From NCBI GenBank assembly GCA_025200525.1, contig CM045758.1, positions 8,924,580 to 8,988,579 of the forward strand: a DNA stretch of 64,000 bases, in the 5' to 3' direction. Source of the stretch: Camellia lanceoleosa (Eukaryota; Streptophyta; Magnoliopsida; Ericales; Theaceae). The notes below the pieces were generated by a model. The model was not told where the DNA came from. It was given only the letters and a program-made list of their open reading frames with translations, and ran no database searches. The position numbers were made by a program, and so were the translations under genes. Shown in pieces: positions 34,822 through 46,560 of this stretch. The stretch's first letter is position 1. Each line of letters begins with the position of its first letter.

Positions 34822-35247
34822 GTTTCTAAATGTCCACTAAGATGTTATTTTTCCAAATGTTTTTAGAGTGCTTATATATAAGGAGTATTTGGGGTCAGGG
34901 GAAAAGACCTCTCTTATCGTCGTATTTGGTGCGGCTTACTAGAAATTAAAATTTAGTAATTAAAAAGTAAACATTAAAAACACATCTTTCTTAACTTCTA
35001 AATAATCAACTTTTTTTTAAACTTTTAAGTTATTTCTACCTAATAAATTATAAGCAAAAATTACATCAAATAATCTGATATAAACTTTCAAATTAAAATA
35101 AAATATAATTGCCTCTTTTAAATTGTAACAAACACCGTGTTTAATAAATTATGATGTTCTCTCTCCTGTTAATTATTTGTTGTGATTGCCCATGTTTGTG
35201 GTTTGAAATTTGGCACTTATTGAATGACAGTAGTAACAATGTGGTAC
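34822..35247. other. AT-rich intergenic spacer before element B
   Basis: No open frame or repeat match was recognised. The last bases, GGTAC, would be the 5-bp target duplication of element B; the partner lies beyond the window. Confidence 0.5.
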
Positions 35248-36534
35248 TGTAGACACCCCATTTTTGACCGTCCTCAAGACTCAGACGTCACCGATTGAGC
35301 GCTTGGTGATGTTGCATACTGTGCTTGTTCAGAAGTCTCAGAGTCGCGGCCGTGCGCCCTGCCTCCGGACTTCAACTCTTCAGTGCCTCGTCTCGGTTTG
35401 AACCAGACTCGGTTTTCTCTGCTTTTCCCGAGGGAAGGAGTGGTCCTCAGATTACCTCCCGTGGCCGTGAGCTACTTTCGTGGTCAGAGGCCATTCTCGC
35501 CCATTTCGAGTCTTTTTCGGTTTGAGCCGTCCAAAGCCGTAGGCCTTCGGGGACCGCCCAAGCATCTCCGAAGTTCTCCGGTTTTGGCATATGCCTCTGT
35601 TTTAGTGTTCCGAGGACACTGGGCCCCTGATGCCCACTTCGCACGAACACCACTTCAAAGCGGCGCCCATTTTCGGACCTCAATCGCGTGATTTGGGCCC
35701 CGAGCATTCATTTCGTCCGCTTTCTCCGGTTTCGCAGAACCTCGTTTTATCATTTCAAGAAACCCTGGGCTCGATGCCCACTTCGTGGGTCAGATGCCAC
35801 TTTCGTGCTCAGAATCGGTTTCGACCCCAAATCGCCTGGTTTTGGTCCCGAGCATTCATTTTGCATCGGTTTTCTCGATTTTGGCAGGACCTCTGCTTTT
35901 GTCATTCCAGGGACACTGGGTCGCAGATACCCACTTCGATGTGAACACCACTTCCGCACTGCAGCCCATTTTCGGGATCCCGATTTGCTCGGTTTTGGCC
36001 CCGAACGTTCATTTCTCATTAGTTTTTGTTCAAACTTGGCAGGTACCTCTGTTTCAACATCAGGAAGATCACTGGGGGGTGGGAGGCCAGCAATTATCCC
36101 AGATAACCAGTTTCGCTCCTCCGGAGCCCGTTTTGTTCACTTCCGGGCCAATGTTGAACACCCTAGGCATATTTTCTTCCAACCAAAGCTACATATCTGT
36201 GATGAGGGCATCTAGGAGGACCCTAAGGGTTGGTGATCGGCCAGAAATTCAGGGTTTCATTTTTGGGCCTCTCCTTCAAGCTCTATGTTGTGGCTCCTGC
36301 TTCAGTGTTGCCAAATTCCAACCTTGGATCCTTGTTATACACATCTGGGAGGACACTTTGGCATAGTGGTCGGCCAGCAATTGTTGGTTTCATTTTTGAG
36401 CCTCTCCTTCAAGCTCTATGTTGTGACTCCTGGTTCAGTGTTGCCAGATTCCGACCCTGGGGCCTTATTCTACACACTTGGGAGGACACTCTTGTATGGT
36501 GGTCGGCCAGAAATTTTGAAGTTGGTTTTTTTGG

Positions 36535-36625
36535 GGTGGCCGGTCGGCTAGGCTGGGTGGCTGGCCGACCAGGTGGGGTGGCCGGCCGGCCACCTCCCAC
36601 AAATTTACCTGGCCGGCCAGCTTCC
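36535..36625. promoter_or_regulatory. GGCCGGTCGGC/GGCCGGCC cluster in element B LTR
   Basis: Within 90 bp: GGTGGCCGGTCGGC, TGGCTGGCCGACC, GGTGGCCGGCCGGCC and CTGGCCGGCCAGC. It lies about 120 bp before the TATA-like CCTATTTGAAG (near 36745). A related cluster lies upstream of PMD2 (54459-54549). Confidence 0.5.
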
Positions 36626-37946
36626 TGCTTTCCAGCCTGTCCCAGCTGTCCGGACATCTCCCAACATATCCCGGGGCATCTGGGGGATATTTCGGGAGGG
36701 AAAGATTGGGTGCTTTCCCTCCCCTTTTACACCCCATTTCTTGCCTATTTGAAGGGCCCTCCCTCTCCTTCTTCAAGGTTGGAAAATTTGTCTTCAAGAA
36801 CACTTCTCCAAAAACCTCCATTTTCATAGCTCAAAACCTCAAAAAGCTTCTAAGTCCCTAGGTCTTCTCTTCATCAACACCTAGCCTCACCATCCTTACT
36901 ACCATTCCAGCAGCTAGGAAGTGAATTTCAGAGGTTGAGAAGCTACAAATCAAAGCCAAGAATCAAAGAAAGACAAGTCTTCAAGGGTAAGTCTTAAAAA
37001 CCAACTTTTAGGGCTTTTTCTTGATTCATTTCTATACTCCAATTGGTTGAGAATTGGGGCTCCGACCCTACTGCTTTTTAGGCTTGTGTTTTGAGCCTCT
37101 ACAACTTTGTAGAAGGGCTCAACTTCATTTGATGCTCCTATGATATACTTGTTTCAATACCTAGCTTTTATGCCATTATCTTGCATGCTAGTTTAGGCCT
37201 ATTTCCTTTTGTTTTTAGGGGTCCGACCCTACTGGTTTTAATGCTCATTTTGAGCCCCTCTACAACATTGTAGAAGGGCTCAACTTCATTTGGCCATTTT
37301 ATCCACCACTTCCTTCAAATTTCATCAAGTGTGCCATTTTTGCATGCATTTTTGGCCTATTTGTGTTTGTTTTGGGACTTCGACCCCTACTGGTTTTGGT
37401 CTTATTTTGCCCCCCTTTACATATTTCATGAAGAAAGTGTTGTCATTTGGTGTGTGTATTGCATGTCTCATGATATAGCCTATTTGGAAGCCTACTTTGC
37501 ATGGAATTGTTAGCATGATTTTATTCTGATTTTGAGGATGTCATCTTCTGCAATTGTGCTTATTTTTATCTCATCTTCAATGTTGTAGAAGAAAGTTTGT
37601 CCATTTGGGGTTTTCATATATCACTTGTCTCAATACTCCTCTTTTGGCCACTAACTTTGCATGCTATTGTTGATCTATCTATGCTTGCATTTTGGCCATG
37701 TTTGTTACTGAAAAATGCCATATTTGGGACTGCCTTGCTACTGTTCTTGCTGCCATGATCATATCTTGCATGTATAGCATGGCTATAGGCCATTTCGGGG
37801 CTTAATTTCACATTTTCGGGATGAATGCATGCTTCGAGTGTTATTTCGAATTGTTTCGGGGCTGTTTTCCCCTTTATTTAGGTGCTGAAATTCCATTTCC
37901 ATGCTTACATATCATTCCCTATGCCATTTGTATCATTTTTTAATTG

Positions 37947-39150
37947 CCTCGGTTCGCGTGCCAGTGTGCACGCCTTTCGAGGCGCCCCTGTTTTATCCGA
38001 CGGCAGCCTATGTGAGTGTGGTTGAGGCCCTCTCATGTCGGCGTAAGCCCAACTTGCATTTTCATGCTTCTACATCATTGCCTCGATTTGCGTGTTCGCG
38101 GGCACGCGTTTCGAGGCAGCTTTGTTTTTATCCGACGGCCTCCTATGTGAGTGAGCTGAGGCTCTCCCATATTGGTGTAAGCCCATCGTTGCATTCCGTA
38201 TGCCATCTCGTCTCATTTTATCATCGCCTCGATTTGCGCTACCAGGCACGCTGCTGGGCACTTCGTTTTTATCCGACTTTCATTCTTTCATCATCGTTTC
38301 GATTTGCGGCGCTGTAGGCACGCGTTTCGAGGTACTTCGGTTTTATCCGACTTCCTTTCTTTCATCATCGCCGATTTGCGGCGCTGGCACGCACGTTTGA
38401 GCCGCACTTTTTATCCGACTTTCATTCTTTCATCATCGCCTCGATTTGCGCGCCTGTGGGCACGCGTTTCGAGACACTTCGCGTTTATCCGACTTTCATT
38501 CTTTCATCATCGCCTGATTTGCGGCGCTGTGGGCACGCATTTCGAGGCACTTCTGCCATTTATCCGACTTTCATTCTTTCATCATCGCCTCGATTTCGGC
38601 GCTACCAGGCACGCTGCTTTGAGGCACTTCCGGTTTATCCGACTTTCATTCTTTCATCATCGCCGATTTGCGGCGCTGTGGGCACGCGCGTTTCGAGGCA
38701 CTTCGGTTTTATCCGACTTTCATTCTTTCATCATCGCCTCGATTTGCGCGCCTGTAGGCACGCGTTTCGAGGCACTTCGGTTTTATCCGACTTTCATTCT
38801 TTCATCATCGCCTCGATTTGCGCGCCTGTGGGCACGCGTTTCGAGGCACTTCGGTTTTATCCGACTTTCATTCTTTCATCATCGCCTCGATTTGCGCGCT
38901 CAGGCACGCGTTTGAGGCACTTCTTGCCGGTTTATCCGATTTTCATTCTTTCATCATCGCCTCGATTTGCGCGCCTGTGGACACGCGTTTCGAGGCACTT
39001 CGGTTTTATCCGACTTTCATTCTTTCATCATCGCCTCGATTTGCGCGCCTGTGGGCACGCGTTTCGAGGCACTTCGGTTTTATCCGACTTTCATTCTTTC
39101 ATCATCGCCTCGGTTTGCGTGTTCGCGGGCATGCATTTCGAGACATCTCA
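37947..39150. repeat. LTR-internal tandem array, 134-146 bp then 74 bp units
   Basis: Two long units (starting 37947 and 38081) are followed by about 13 short units of roughly 74 bp sharing CCTCGATTTGCG, GGGCACGCGTTTCGAGGCAC and TTTATCCGACTTTCATTC. The short unit looks like an internal-deletion derivative of the long one. The array keeps a 360-codon frame open that is not a gene. Confidence 0.92.
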
Positions 39151-40681
39151 TTTTCATAGTATTGCGTATACTAGGCTGTATCTTAGTTGCATTTCATGCA
39201 TGTCATGCATATTGCGCGGGAAACGAGGTACATTCCGTACTCCGATTCCTCTACATTCATCCTATATTGAGTTGTGCAATTCGGTTCCTCGGCCATCATG
39301 CATCGAGATGCGTGATTGGTGGCACGAGGATCGAGGCATGCATGCATTTGTGAAATACATTGCTATGCCCTTTTCCTGCTCTCTGTTGCAGCAGAATCAA
39401 CAATCAACAACTTTTCAAGGTCGGCACGCATTTAGAAAATTGCAACAGAGGCTAATCGGGGCATCGGTGGATTTCTGCGCTAAGCGCCCAAAGATACATC
39501 ATCTATCGAAGCGGCGGTCGCTTGCACGCCAGTTTTAATTCTTTTGTAATTAATTTGTTAATTAATTAGAATTTGTATATTTATTTCCGGACTGTAAATT
39601 CTTTAATTCGGACTGTATATTTATTCGGACCCTCTGCGCGAGGGCAAAAATGCAATAAGGGTGCGTGAGTGCGATGTATGTCTTCCAACCCCCATTTCTT
39701 TCTCCCTTTTATTTACCGCTTTGGATGGTTAGTTTTAGGTCATATTTCAATTAGCACTGATGATGACATGTTTTGCATCATTCATCTGCTTTTGCACGCA
39801 CTGCTCGGCATCATACAAACCGCATTTGTATTTCAAATCCAAGTTGAGTACTTGATAGTCATTGCATTTCACATGTCATATTTGGAATAGCCGAGCCTGC
39901 TATAGTTGCATTTTGCATGTGTTGCATTAGGCATTTCAGTATATTTAGGATCATGCATGATTCCTAATCAGTTTTCTGTTTTGGCTTGGAGTACTAGGTG
40001 AGTTTTTATGCTTTAGCATCCTCGCATGTGTGTGAGTGTTGCCATGATAGCATGCTTACCATGAGGCTAAGTGCTTATGTGATATATCTGCCTTGAATGC
40101 CTGTGGGTGGAGGTTGAGTTATCTGAATTGGAGCAATTCATCAATTGTTTGTTAAGCCCACTAGATTGTGGCAAAATCTGCATTTTAAGCCTACCTGCGG
40201 GTAGCAAACCATTTTCAAACAAACAAACATGAGATGTTTTGTTCCAATTCAGACGGCCCAGTCTATACTTATTTGCTGCGAGCACCACATAGTAACCTAG
40301 GCTAATAACCGGAACAAGAACTCACAATGTTTTTCAAAATCAGATATCATGGTTAGTAGAGGCCGGTCTTTGACCGGGCGAGAGGGGGTGCTCACGATGT
40401 GACCTTCCCTAATCGTACCCAAATTCCCGAGCCAACTTTGGTGATGACGGACACGTGGCCTTTTTGGCACCGAGTCAGGGTTTCCTAAATTTCCCATTTT
40501 AAAATATTTAGGTGGCGACTCTGTTATCTGGCAAAGCAGTCCATGTTTGGCACTTCTTTTCAAAAATCTGTTTTTTCTTCAAAACGATTTGCCAGAGTTG
40601 GACTCTTTGGTTCAGATTTAGAACCGCAACAAAAATCGAGTCCGAACTGTAGCGAGGTCCCCCATGGCGTTGTTCTGATTC

Positions 40682-40698
40682 TGGCGACTCATTGAGGA
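40682..40698 (+). other. Element B primer-binding site
   Basis: TGGCGACTCATTGAGGA, the counterpart of element A's primer site. The first nine bases are kept; the rest has diverged, so priming is probably weaker. Confidence 0.7.
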
Positions 40699-41418
40699 TT
40701 TAGAGAACTTGACTCGAACTCATGATATCTGGTTTTGATTACACTTGTGTGTTTCTTTGCATTGCGTTTGCATTGGTGCGCCTAGGACATCGTGTTTGCC
40801 ATATGCCATTCCCGAACGATTTGCCGGAGGCTTGTCTTGTCAAGTCATGTCCGTAAGGCTGATCGGCTGAGCTCTGACAAAGATGGGAACACAAACCCGG
40901 TTTCTGGGGCACCCTTTGACCATTCGACCTAGTGCATATTCGATCCATAGTGACTATTCCAAACTAGGACAAAGTTGCTTACCCGCTTATAGGTTGTTTG
41001 AAACCGGCTGCGTGCGTAGTGAAACCCTAGTTCTCGACAAAATAGGGCGAAACCCTACCCCAACATAGGGGTGTTTTGGCTCTCATTTATACGCTATGTG
41101 CTTGTTAGAGTGTGCCTCTCTGAGGAATGCATGTATCGGTATGAGTTTGGGCATGAGGCTGCGGGCATCGCTTTTGAATTTGGGAATCGAACTGCGGGCA
41201 TTATCCAAAGATTTGGGAATCGCTTGTCGCGGATATCGATTCATTTATCGTAAAGGATACAGAATATTGACCAGTATTTGAGGACAGTGTATAGCCAGCT
41301 TACCAACTGTGTGTTGTTGTATACCCGACTGTGTGTGGTATATTCAATTTAAGCCGTTATGCTGCCCGTTTTATTTCTGGTTATTTATTTCTTTTTGCTT
41401 TATTTATCTTTTTGCTAG
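40699..41418 (+). other. Element B 5' leader with paired telo-boxes
   Basis: Non-coding and alignable to the element A leader. Telo-boxes AAACCCTA lie at 41022-41029 and 41050-41057. ATGCTGCCCG (ATG at 41359) and the acceptor-like TTTATCTTTTTGCTAG|G (AG at 41417-41418) are conserved with element A. Confidence 0.6.
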
Positions 41419-43248
41419 GGACAGTTTGTAGCACGATTGCTTCCGAGCCAGTCGATATTTCCCAAGCAATCTGGACACGAGGTCGCCGACTTACTCGATC
41501 CGAGGATCTAGTTGACGGACATCCGGTGTTCCATTCACTACCCCCGGTTATTAGAAGGAGACCGAGGAAACGCAGTCCATCAGAGCAGAGATTATTGGTA
41601 CAGCAGTCTACTTTAGAAACAGATAGTCGGGTTGAGATTCCTATTTCTGCTATAGAGACGTACTTGCCAGCTTTTCAGATGGAACAACAGAATCCAACAA
41701 TAGAGGCGATGATGCGCCAGATGGCTGAAAGCATGAAGCAAATGCAAGATGATGCTATCCGCCAGGCGGAATTTTCGGACAACGAAGTTGTCATGGCCCA
41801 AATCTGAGTTGATCACAGTTACAACGCAGTAACGCGGCGTCTGCTTCAAATCGAGCTCCTCCTCCACCGGGGCCCCATTACGAAAGCAACTACTGCTGGC
41901 GTAATGCCCCTCGAACCCTCAAAATGCCGGCGCCCAGAATACCCTCCCGAATCAACAGAACATTCTGCCAAACCCCCCAAACATTCAAGAGGACACGGGT
42001 CTTCCAACGGGGCTAGCTCCGCCCCCGCTTCTACCACAACTGTCCAAAAACATTACACCTAACCATCCGGACTCTCCATTTGAGTTCGAGGTAGACCAGA
42101 CAGCTCTGAAATTGAGCAAGTTGGAGAAGCTCTTTAAAAAGTCTCAAGGGGTGAAGGCCATCCCAAGTATTGAAGACGGCTATACTGATGTAGCCGTGAC
42201 TCTGCCGGATAGATTTAAAATGCCCCAGATCGATCGCTTTGATGGATCCGGGGATCCTATGGTTCACCTCCGGCTATTCTCAGACGTTCTAAGACCAATG
42301 GGCCTAACCCGACCGCAAAAGCTTTCTTTGTTCGGTCGAACCCTGTCGGGTGTGGCATCCACTTGGTATTCAAAGCTGGAAGATCAGGTGAAAATCAACT
42401 GGGATGAGATGGCCGAGGCCTTCGTGGCACAATATTCATACAACACGCAGATCGAGATCACCACTCGGGATCTCGAGACAACGAGGCAGGAGCCCAAAGA
42501 ATCTTTTTCTGACTTTGTAACCCGGTGGAGGGCGAAGGCATCAATGATGACCTTAAGGCCAACAGATAGAGATCAGATCCGGATGATTGTGCGCAATCTC
42601 CAGCCGGCGTTGATGAAGAAGATGATTGTAGTTCCCTTCCCCACTTTCGCAGATCTGCATGATATGGGGATGCAAATAGAGGATGCGATGAAACAGGGTC
42701 TGTTTGACCAAGATCGGGATCAGCCCCGGAGAACATTCAACCGTGGTAATAATGCGGGCCCGAGTGGCTCTTCCAATACCAGAACTTCAGAAGTTGGAAT
42801 GGTCACCACCACTCCCCCTCCCCGACCAAGGTCCGCAGCGGCCACACCTTTTTCCGATGCCTCTGGGAGCAGCAATCAAGCCCCAAGATACCAACCCAGG
42901 GGTCAACGAACCTTCTCCCCACTCTATATGACTTTGTCTAAAGTCCTCGGGGTTCTAGTCAGAAAGGGGCACCTGAAACCCTTGGAACCGAGGCCTCTAC
43001 CGAATCCACTCCCCCCTTCCCATAACCCAGCCAAATATTGCCAATACCACCAGCAGCATGGTCATGACACCGACCAATGTTACCGGCTGCGTCATGAGAT
43101 TCAAGACCTCATTGACAAGAACATCATTCTACCTCCCCAAGGACCCAACGTCACAAACAACCCACTCCCCAAACACAACCAAGATCCACCAAAAAGAGTC
43201 AACCTTATCCACACTGGGGGCGTGTCTTACGATCCCAAGATTCTATAA
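41419..43248 (+). pseudogene. Element B gag
   Basis: Homologous to element A gag. The N-terminus (STIASEPVDISQAIWTRG) follows directly on the acceptor-like site at 41418 and has no own ATG. A frame break lies between about 41800 and 42060. The gag core is intact from 42112 to 43248: RFDGSGDPMVHLRLFSDVL, FGRTLSGVASTWYSKLE, TRWRAKASMM and the CQYHQQHGHDTDQC knuckle-like segment near 43040-43080. Gag would form the particle that packages element RNA. Confidence 0.85.
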
Positions 43249-43272
43249 CTCCCTCCCACCTACCCAAGCGAG

Positions 43273-44653
43273 GTGATCCTCACGATAGCGGACTTGTGCA
43301 TGATGGACACCTCTACATCCCAACCTGAGCCAAAGGTGGTGACCACCGAGGATGGAACGGGGCAGGCTTCTGAGGAGAGCAAAACAGTTGAATCTGGGGT
43401 GGAGCTATCTGAGAAATTAGCTGGCAGAGCTTATGGTCCGTGTGGATATATCTTGTCAATGAGCCATCTAAGCCGAGTATGGGGTTCTTGGGAAGAGGCC
43501 GAGTTGTGTATGATCCGGGGACAAGCTTGAATCGGCGGGGATGATTTGATCGGTGGAAGAGGACTTCGCCAACCTTCAATTCTACGAGCAGGAATCAGGG
43601 GATGCATCGATTAACTGGTTCGAAGATGAGGAGTCAACAGAAGTCGTCGGGTGGTTGGATGATCAGCCTGATATTGTACCATTTGTGGCCGGAAGGGCCG
43701 AGGATCAGATTACATTGCCGGAGAGCGCCGGTACGAAGAATTTCGCTCAGGAACGAAACATTTTGAGAACCGCACAGTTGTTACTGGAGGAACAAGAAAA
43801 GAGATGGGACTCTGAGAGAGCTCGAAAAGCAAAGAACCATGAGGAAGTTGAGAGTGCTGCGGGCACGAAGACTGAACATGCTGTGGGCATGCGGAATGAA
43901 AACGCTGAGAGCGTAAACTTACCAGAACCAGACAGATGCCTGCTAGATGCTAATGGAATGTGGTGGGAGGATGACGACTTATACCTCGCCCACACAGACG
44001 AAGACTGGACAGGTGGCCAACCAGACGGCACTTGGTACCTCGAGGAGGTGGACCATATGACTAGAAGTGGGCGGTACTTCAAGCCCCCACACCTTGATCA
44101 ACCCGAGGTATCAGGGAAAGATAAGGAGGCAGAAAAACAGAAAGAGAAGCAAGTAGAAGAAGAGGCTGTACTGAAGCAGCTAAAGAAAATACAAGCAGAC
44201 ATCTCCATCTGGGGACTGCTTATGGCTTCGAGGGTGCACCGGCAGGCTGTCTTATCTGCCATGGACAGAGCGAAACTCTCCATTGAAACTACGCCGGAAC
44301 AACTAGTTGGTTTGGTCTTCCCGGGAGGAGGTTCCCCGGCATTGACCTTTACGGACAAGGAATTGCCGCCTGAGGGCGTGGATCATAACAGACCTCTCTA
44401 CATCTCTGTAGAGTGCAGGGACAAATGGATTCCGGTGGTGCTCGTTGACACTGGGTCCGCTATCAACGTTTGTCCGGCCAGAACGGCCTATGCAATTGGG
44501 TTAAAGCCTGCAGACTTCACACCGACTACTCAAGTAATCAGAGCGTATGATAATACAAGCAGGGATGTCCTGGGGACAAGAAAATCAAACCAAGATTGGG
44601 CCTGGGCAACACGAAATAGATTTTCATGTCCTGGAGGTCCCTGCATCTTTTAA
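43273..44653 (+). pseudogene. Element B gag C-terminal extension and protease
   Basis: Acidic spacer after gag (NWFEDEESTEVVGWLDDQPD; DRCLLDANGMWWEDDDL) shared with element A, then a coiled-coil-like Lys/Glu stretch (KDKEAEKQKEKQVEEEAVL) and the aspartic protease site VVLVDTGSAINV (about 44437-44472). Frame breaks at about 43530 and 44590 separate it from gag and from the following frame. The protease would cleave the gag-pol precursor. Confidence 0.82.
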
Positions 44654-45533
44654 CATGCTTTTGGGGCGACCCTGGTTGCATCAGGTGAAGGCCGTCTCAT
44701 CTACTCTACATCAAATGGTGAAATACCCCTACGGAAAGGGAGTAGCCATTGTTTTTGGGAACTCATCAATCCATCCCCCTCCGGAGGTATCTACGCCAGT
44801 CCTGGAGATTGAACACGGCATGGAGGACATGTTTATATCGGGATTTACTTTGGCTGAGGCCCGGGTGGTACAAAACATTATGGCTGTGAATGAGGGTTTG
44901 TATGTCAGCGCTCAAGCCGTATACCTCATGAATAAGCTACAACATATCCCGGGGATGGGATTGGGAAGAAGCGGCCGGAAAGGCGTCGCAGTGTTGGCCG
45001 AAGTGCCACATAATCCACATACCTTTGGATTGGGTTATCTGCCCACCAAAGAAGATTGGACGAGGAAGAAGAAGGAAATGGCCAGAGCAGGCGGCAGTGG
45101 GAAGCCTTTTGATCTAATGCATAGGCCCATCTGGGGTACCCTGAACGGACGCTTTGTCCGGGAGGGGGAAGACTTTCCATTTTGTGGCTTCCCAGAACCA
45201 TGGTTCAACGCGGAGAAGAAGCGCGTACCAGGTTTCGAAATCTTTTTCGACCTGCAACTATCCGGGGATGACGTTGCCGAAGAGCAGACAGACCCAACAA
45301 CTGAGACTGAGCAGAATAAGGCAAAGGATGCTGAGGGCACTGAATTGGAAATGGGGGTAGCACTGGCATGTCTCCTCTCTGATCCTCCGATCGACCAGGA
45401 TTGCTTGGGGAATAACGTCACAGTTTCCATGATTGGAGATGAAACGGCTGTGAGCCAACCAGCAGCTATCTTGGATGCATCAATCGCACCCTCTCTCACT
45501 TGGCAGTACGAAGAGGGATTCTTATCCAGTTAA
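44547..45533 (+). pseudogene. Element B protease end and pre-RT linker
   Basis: Continues the protease (HVLEVPASFNMLLGRPWLHQ) and the conserved linker (NSSIHPPPEVSTPVLEIEHG; PGMGLGRSGRKG; NGRFVREGEDFPFCGFPEPW). Nearly the same protein as the matching part of element A. It ends at a stop right after YEEGFLSS, where the indel-rich block begins. Confidence 0.8.
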
Positions 45534-46560
45534 AGTCAGAGTGGTAGCGAATCGATTCCACCGAGTCTTGTGAGTCGAATCGATTCAGCTCGAAGAGTCG
45601 AGTCTGACTCTGAAGTGTCAACGGATGCCACCGTCTGTCGGTCGTCTTTTTCCTTTTCTTTTGAGTCTGTTGTATGAAGAATTGGACGATTTGGATGAAC
45701 TTAATGAGAATGAGGTGAATGTGGTTTTAGTACTTTTACGTGCCCCTAATTTATTGCTTAAATCAGACTTTCAAAATTTTGATCAAAAGCAGCGAGGCGA
45801 AGTTCCTCGGTTTTACGACTAATTGAGCAAGAGCAAGAGAGATTTGTTAAGCCATTAACGGATGAAATCATTTCGTGAACATTAGTCTTGAAGAGGACCC
45901 GCGGTGGTCGGATCGGGTCCACTTTGTCTTCGGAGGAACGCGGCGCTTAGTCTTTATTAAAAGAGTTCAAAGATGTTTTCGCGTGGTCCTCACGAAGACA
46001 TGCCCGAATCGATCTGAGATTGTACAAATCGGATCCCCTTGACCCGAGGCCCGACCATCAGCGAAGCTCGAAGGATCCGCCGGATTGGGCTCTCAAGATC
46101 AAAGAAGAGGTCACCAAGCAAATTGACGAGCTTCTGCTAGTATGTCGAATATCCCACTTGGTTGGCCAACATAGTGCCGGTGCCGAAGAAAGATGGCAGG
46201 ATCCGAGTGTGCGTAGACTTGAGGATTTGAGCAGGCGGTCAGAAGGCGATTTCCCTACCACACATCGGCGAGTTAGTGGACTTTCTGGCGGGGCATGCTT
46301 TGCTCGTTCATGGATGGCTTTTCGGGCTATAATCGGATAGTAATGGCGCGGAGGAGGAGAAGAAGCGCATTCACCACCCCGGTAGGACATCTTGCTATCG
46401 GGTAATGCCGTTTGGGTTGAAGAACGCCGGGCTACTTATCAGCAGACGCGACCACAATATTACGATATGATCCACAAAGAGGTTGAGGTGTATGTAGAGC
46501 GACATGATTGTCAAGTCCAAGAAAGAGGGCCACTACACGCCTTGCACAAATTCTTCCAAA
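45534..46560 (+). pseudogene. Element B reverse transcriptase, disrupted by clustered indels
   Basis: Aligns along its length to the RT of element A, but small gains and losses every few tens of bases scatter the frame. Recognisable pieces include PDWALKIKEEVTKQID, MPFGLKNAG, DMIHKEVEVYV and, across an indel, the YVDD motif near 46490-46507. Flanking regions are far less affected. This contrast suggests local consensus error or a low-coverage patch rather than normal decay. Confidence 0.75.

Larger units (their letters stand above)
35248..40677 (+). repeat. Element B 5' LTR (about 5.4 kb)
   Basis: Starts TGTAGACACCCCATTTTTG, identical to the 3' LTR start at 55465, and runs to about five bases before the TGGCGACTC primer site. 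The inner end is damaged (TTGTTCTGA where element A has TTGTTACA), so the border is approximate. It contains GGCCGGTCGGC-type clusters (36535-36625) and a large tandem array (37947-39150). Its inner 1.1 kb (39550-40670) aligns with the element A LTR, inverted. Confidence 0.88.

Noticed and set aside
35688..36829. Several overlapping open frames of 120-200 codons
   Set aside because: They lie in the element B LTR in several frames at once, and the matching region at 62100-63330 breaks them by indels; composition, not coding, explains them.
38456..39538. Open frame of 360 codons on the plus strand
   Set aside because: It is produced by the 74-bp tandem array in the element B LTR; similar frames are open in other phases and the peptide is a plain repeat with no domain.
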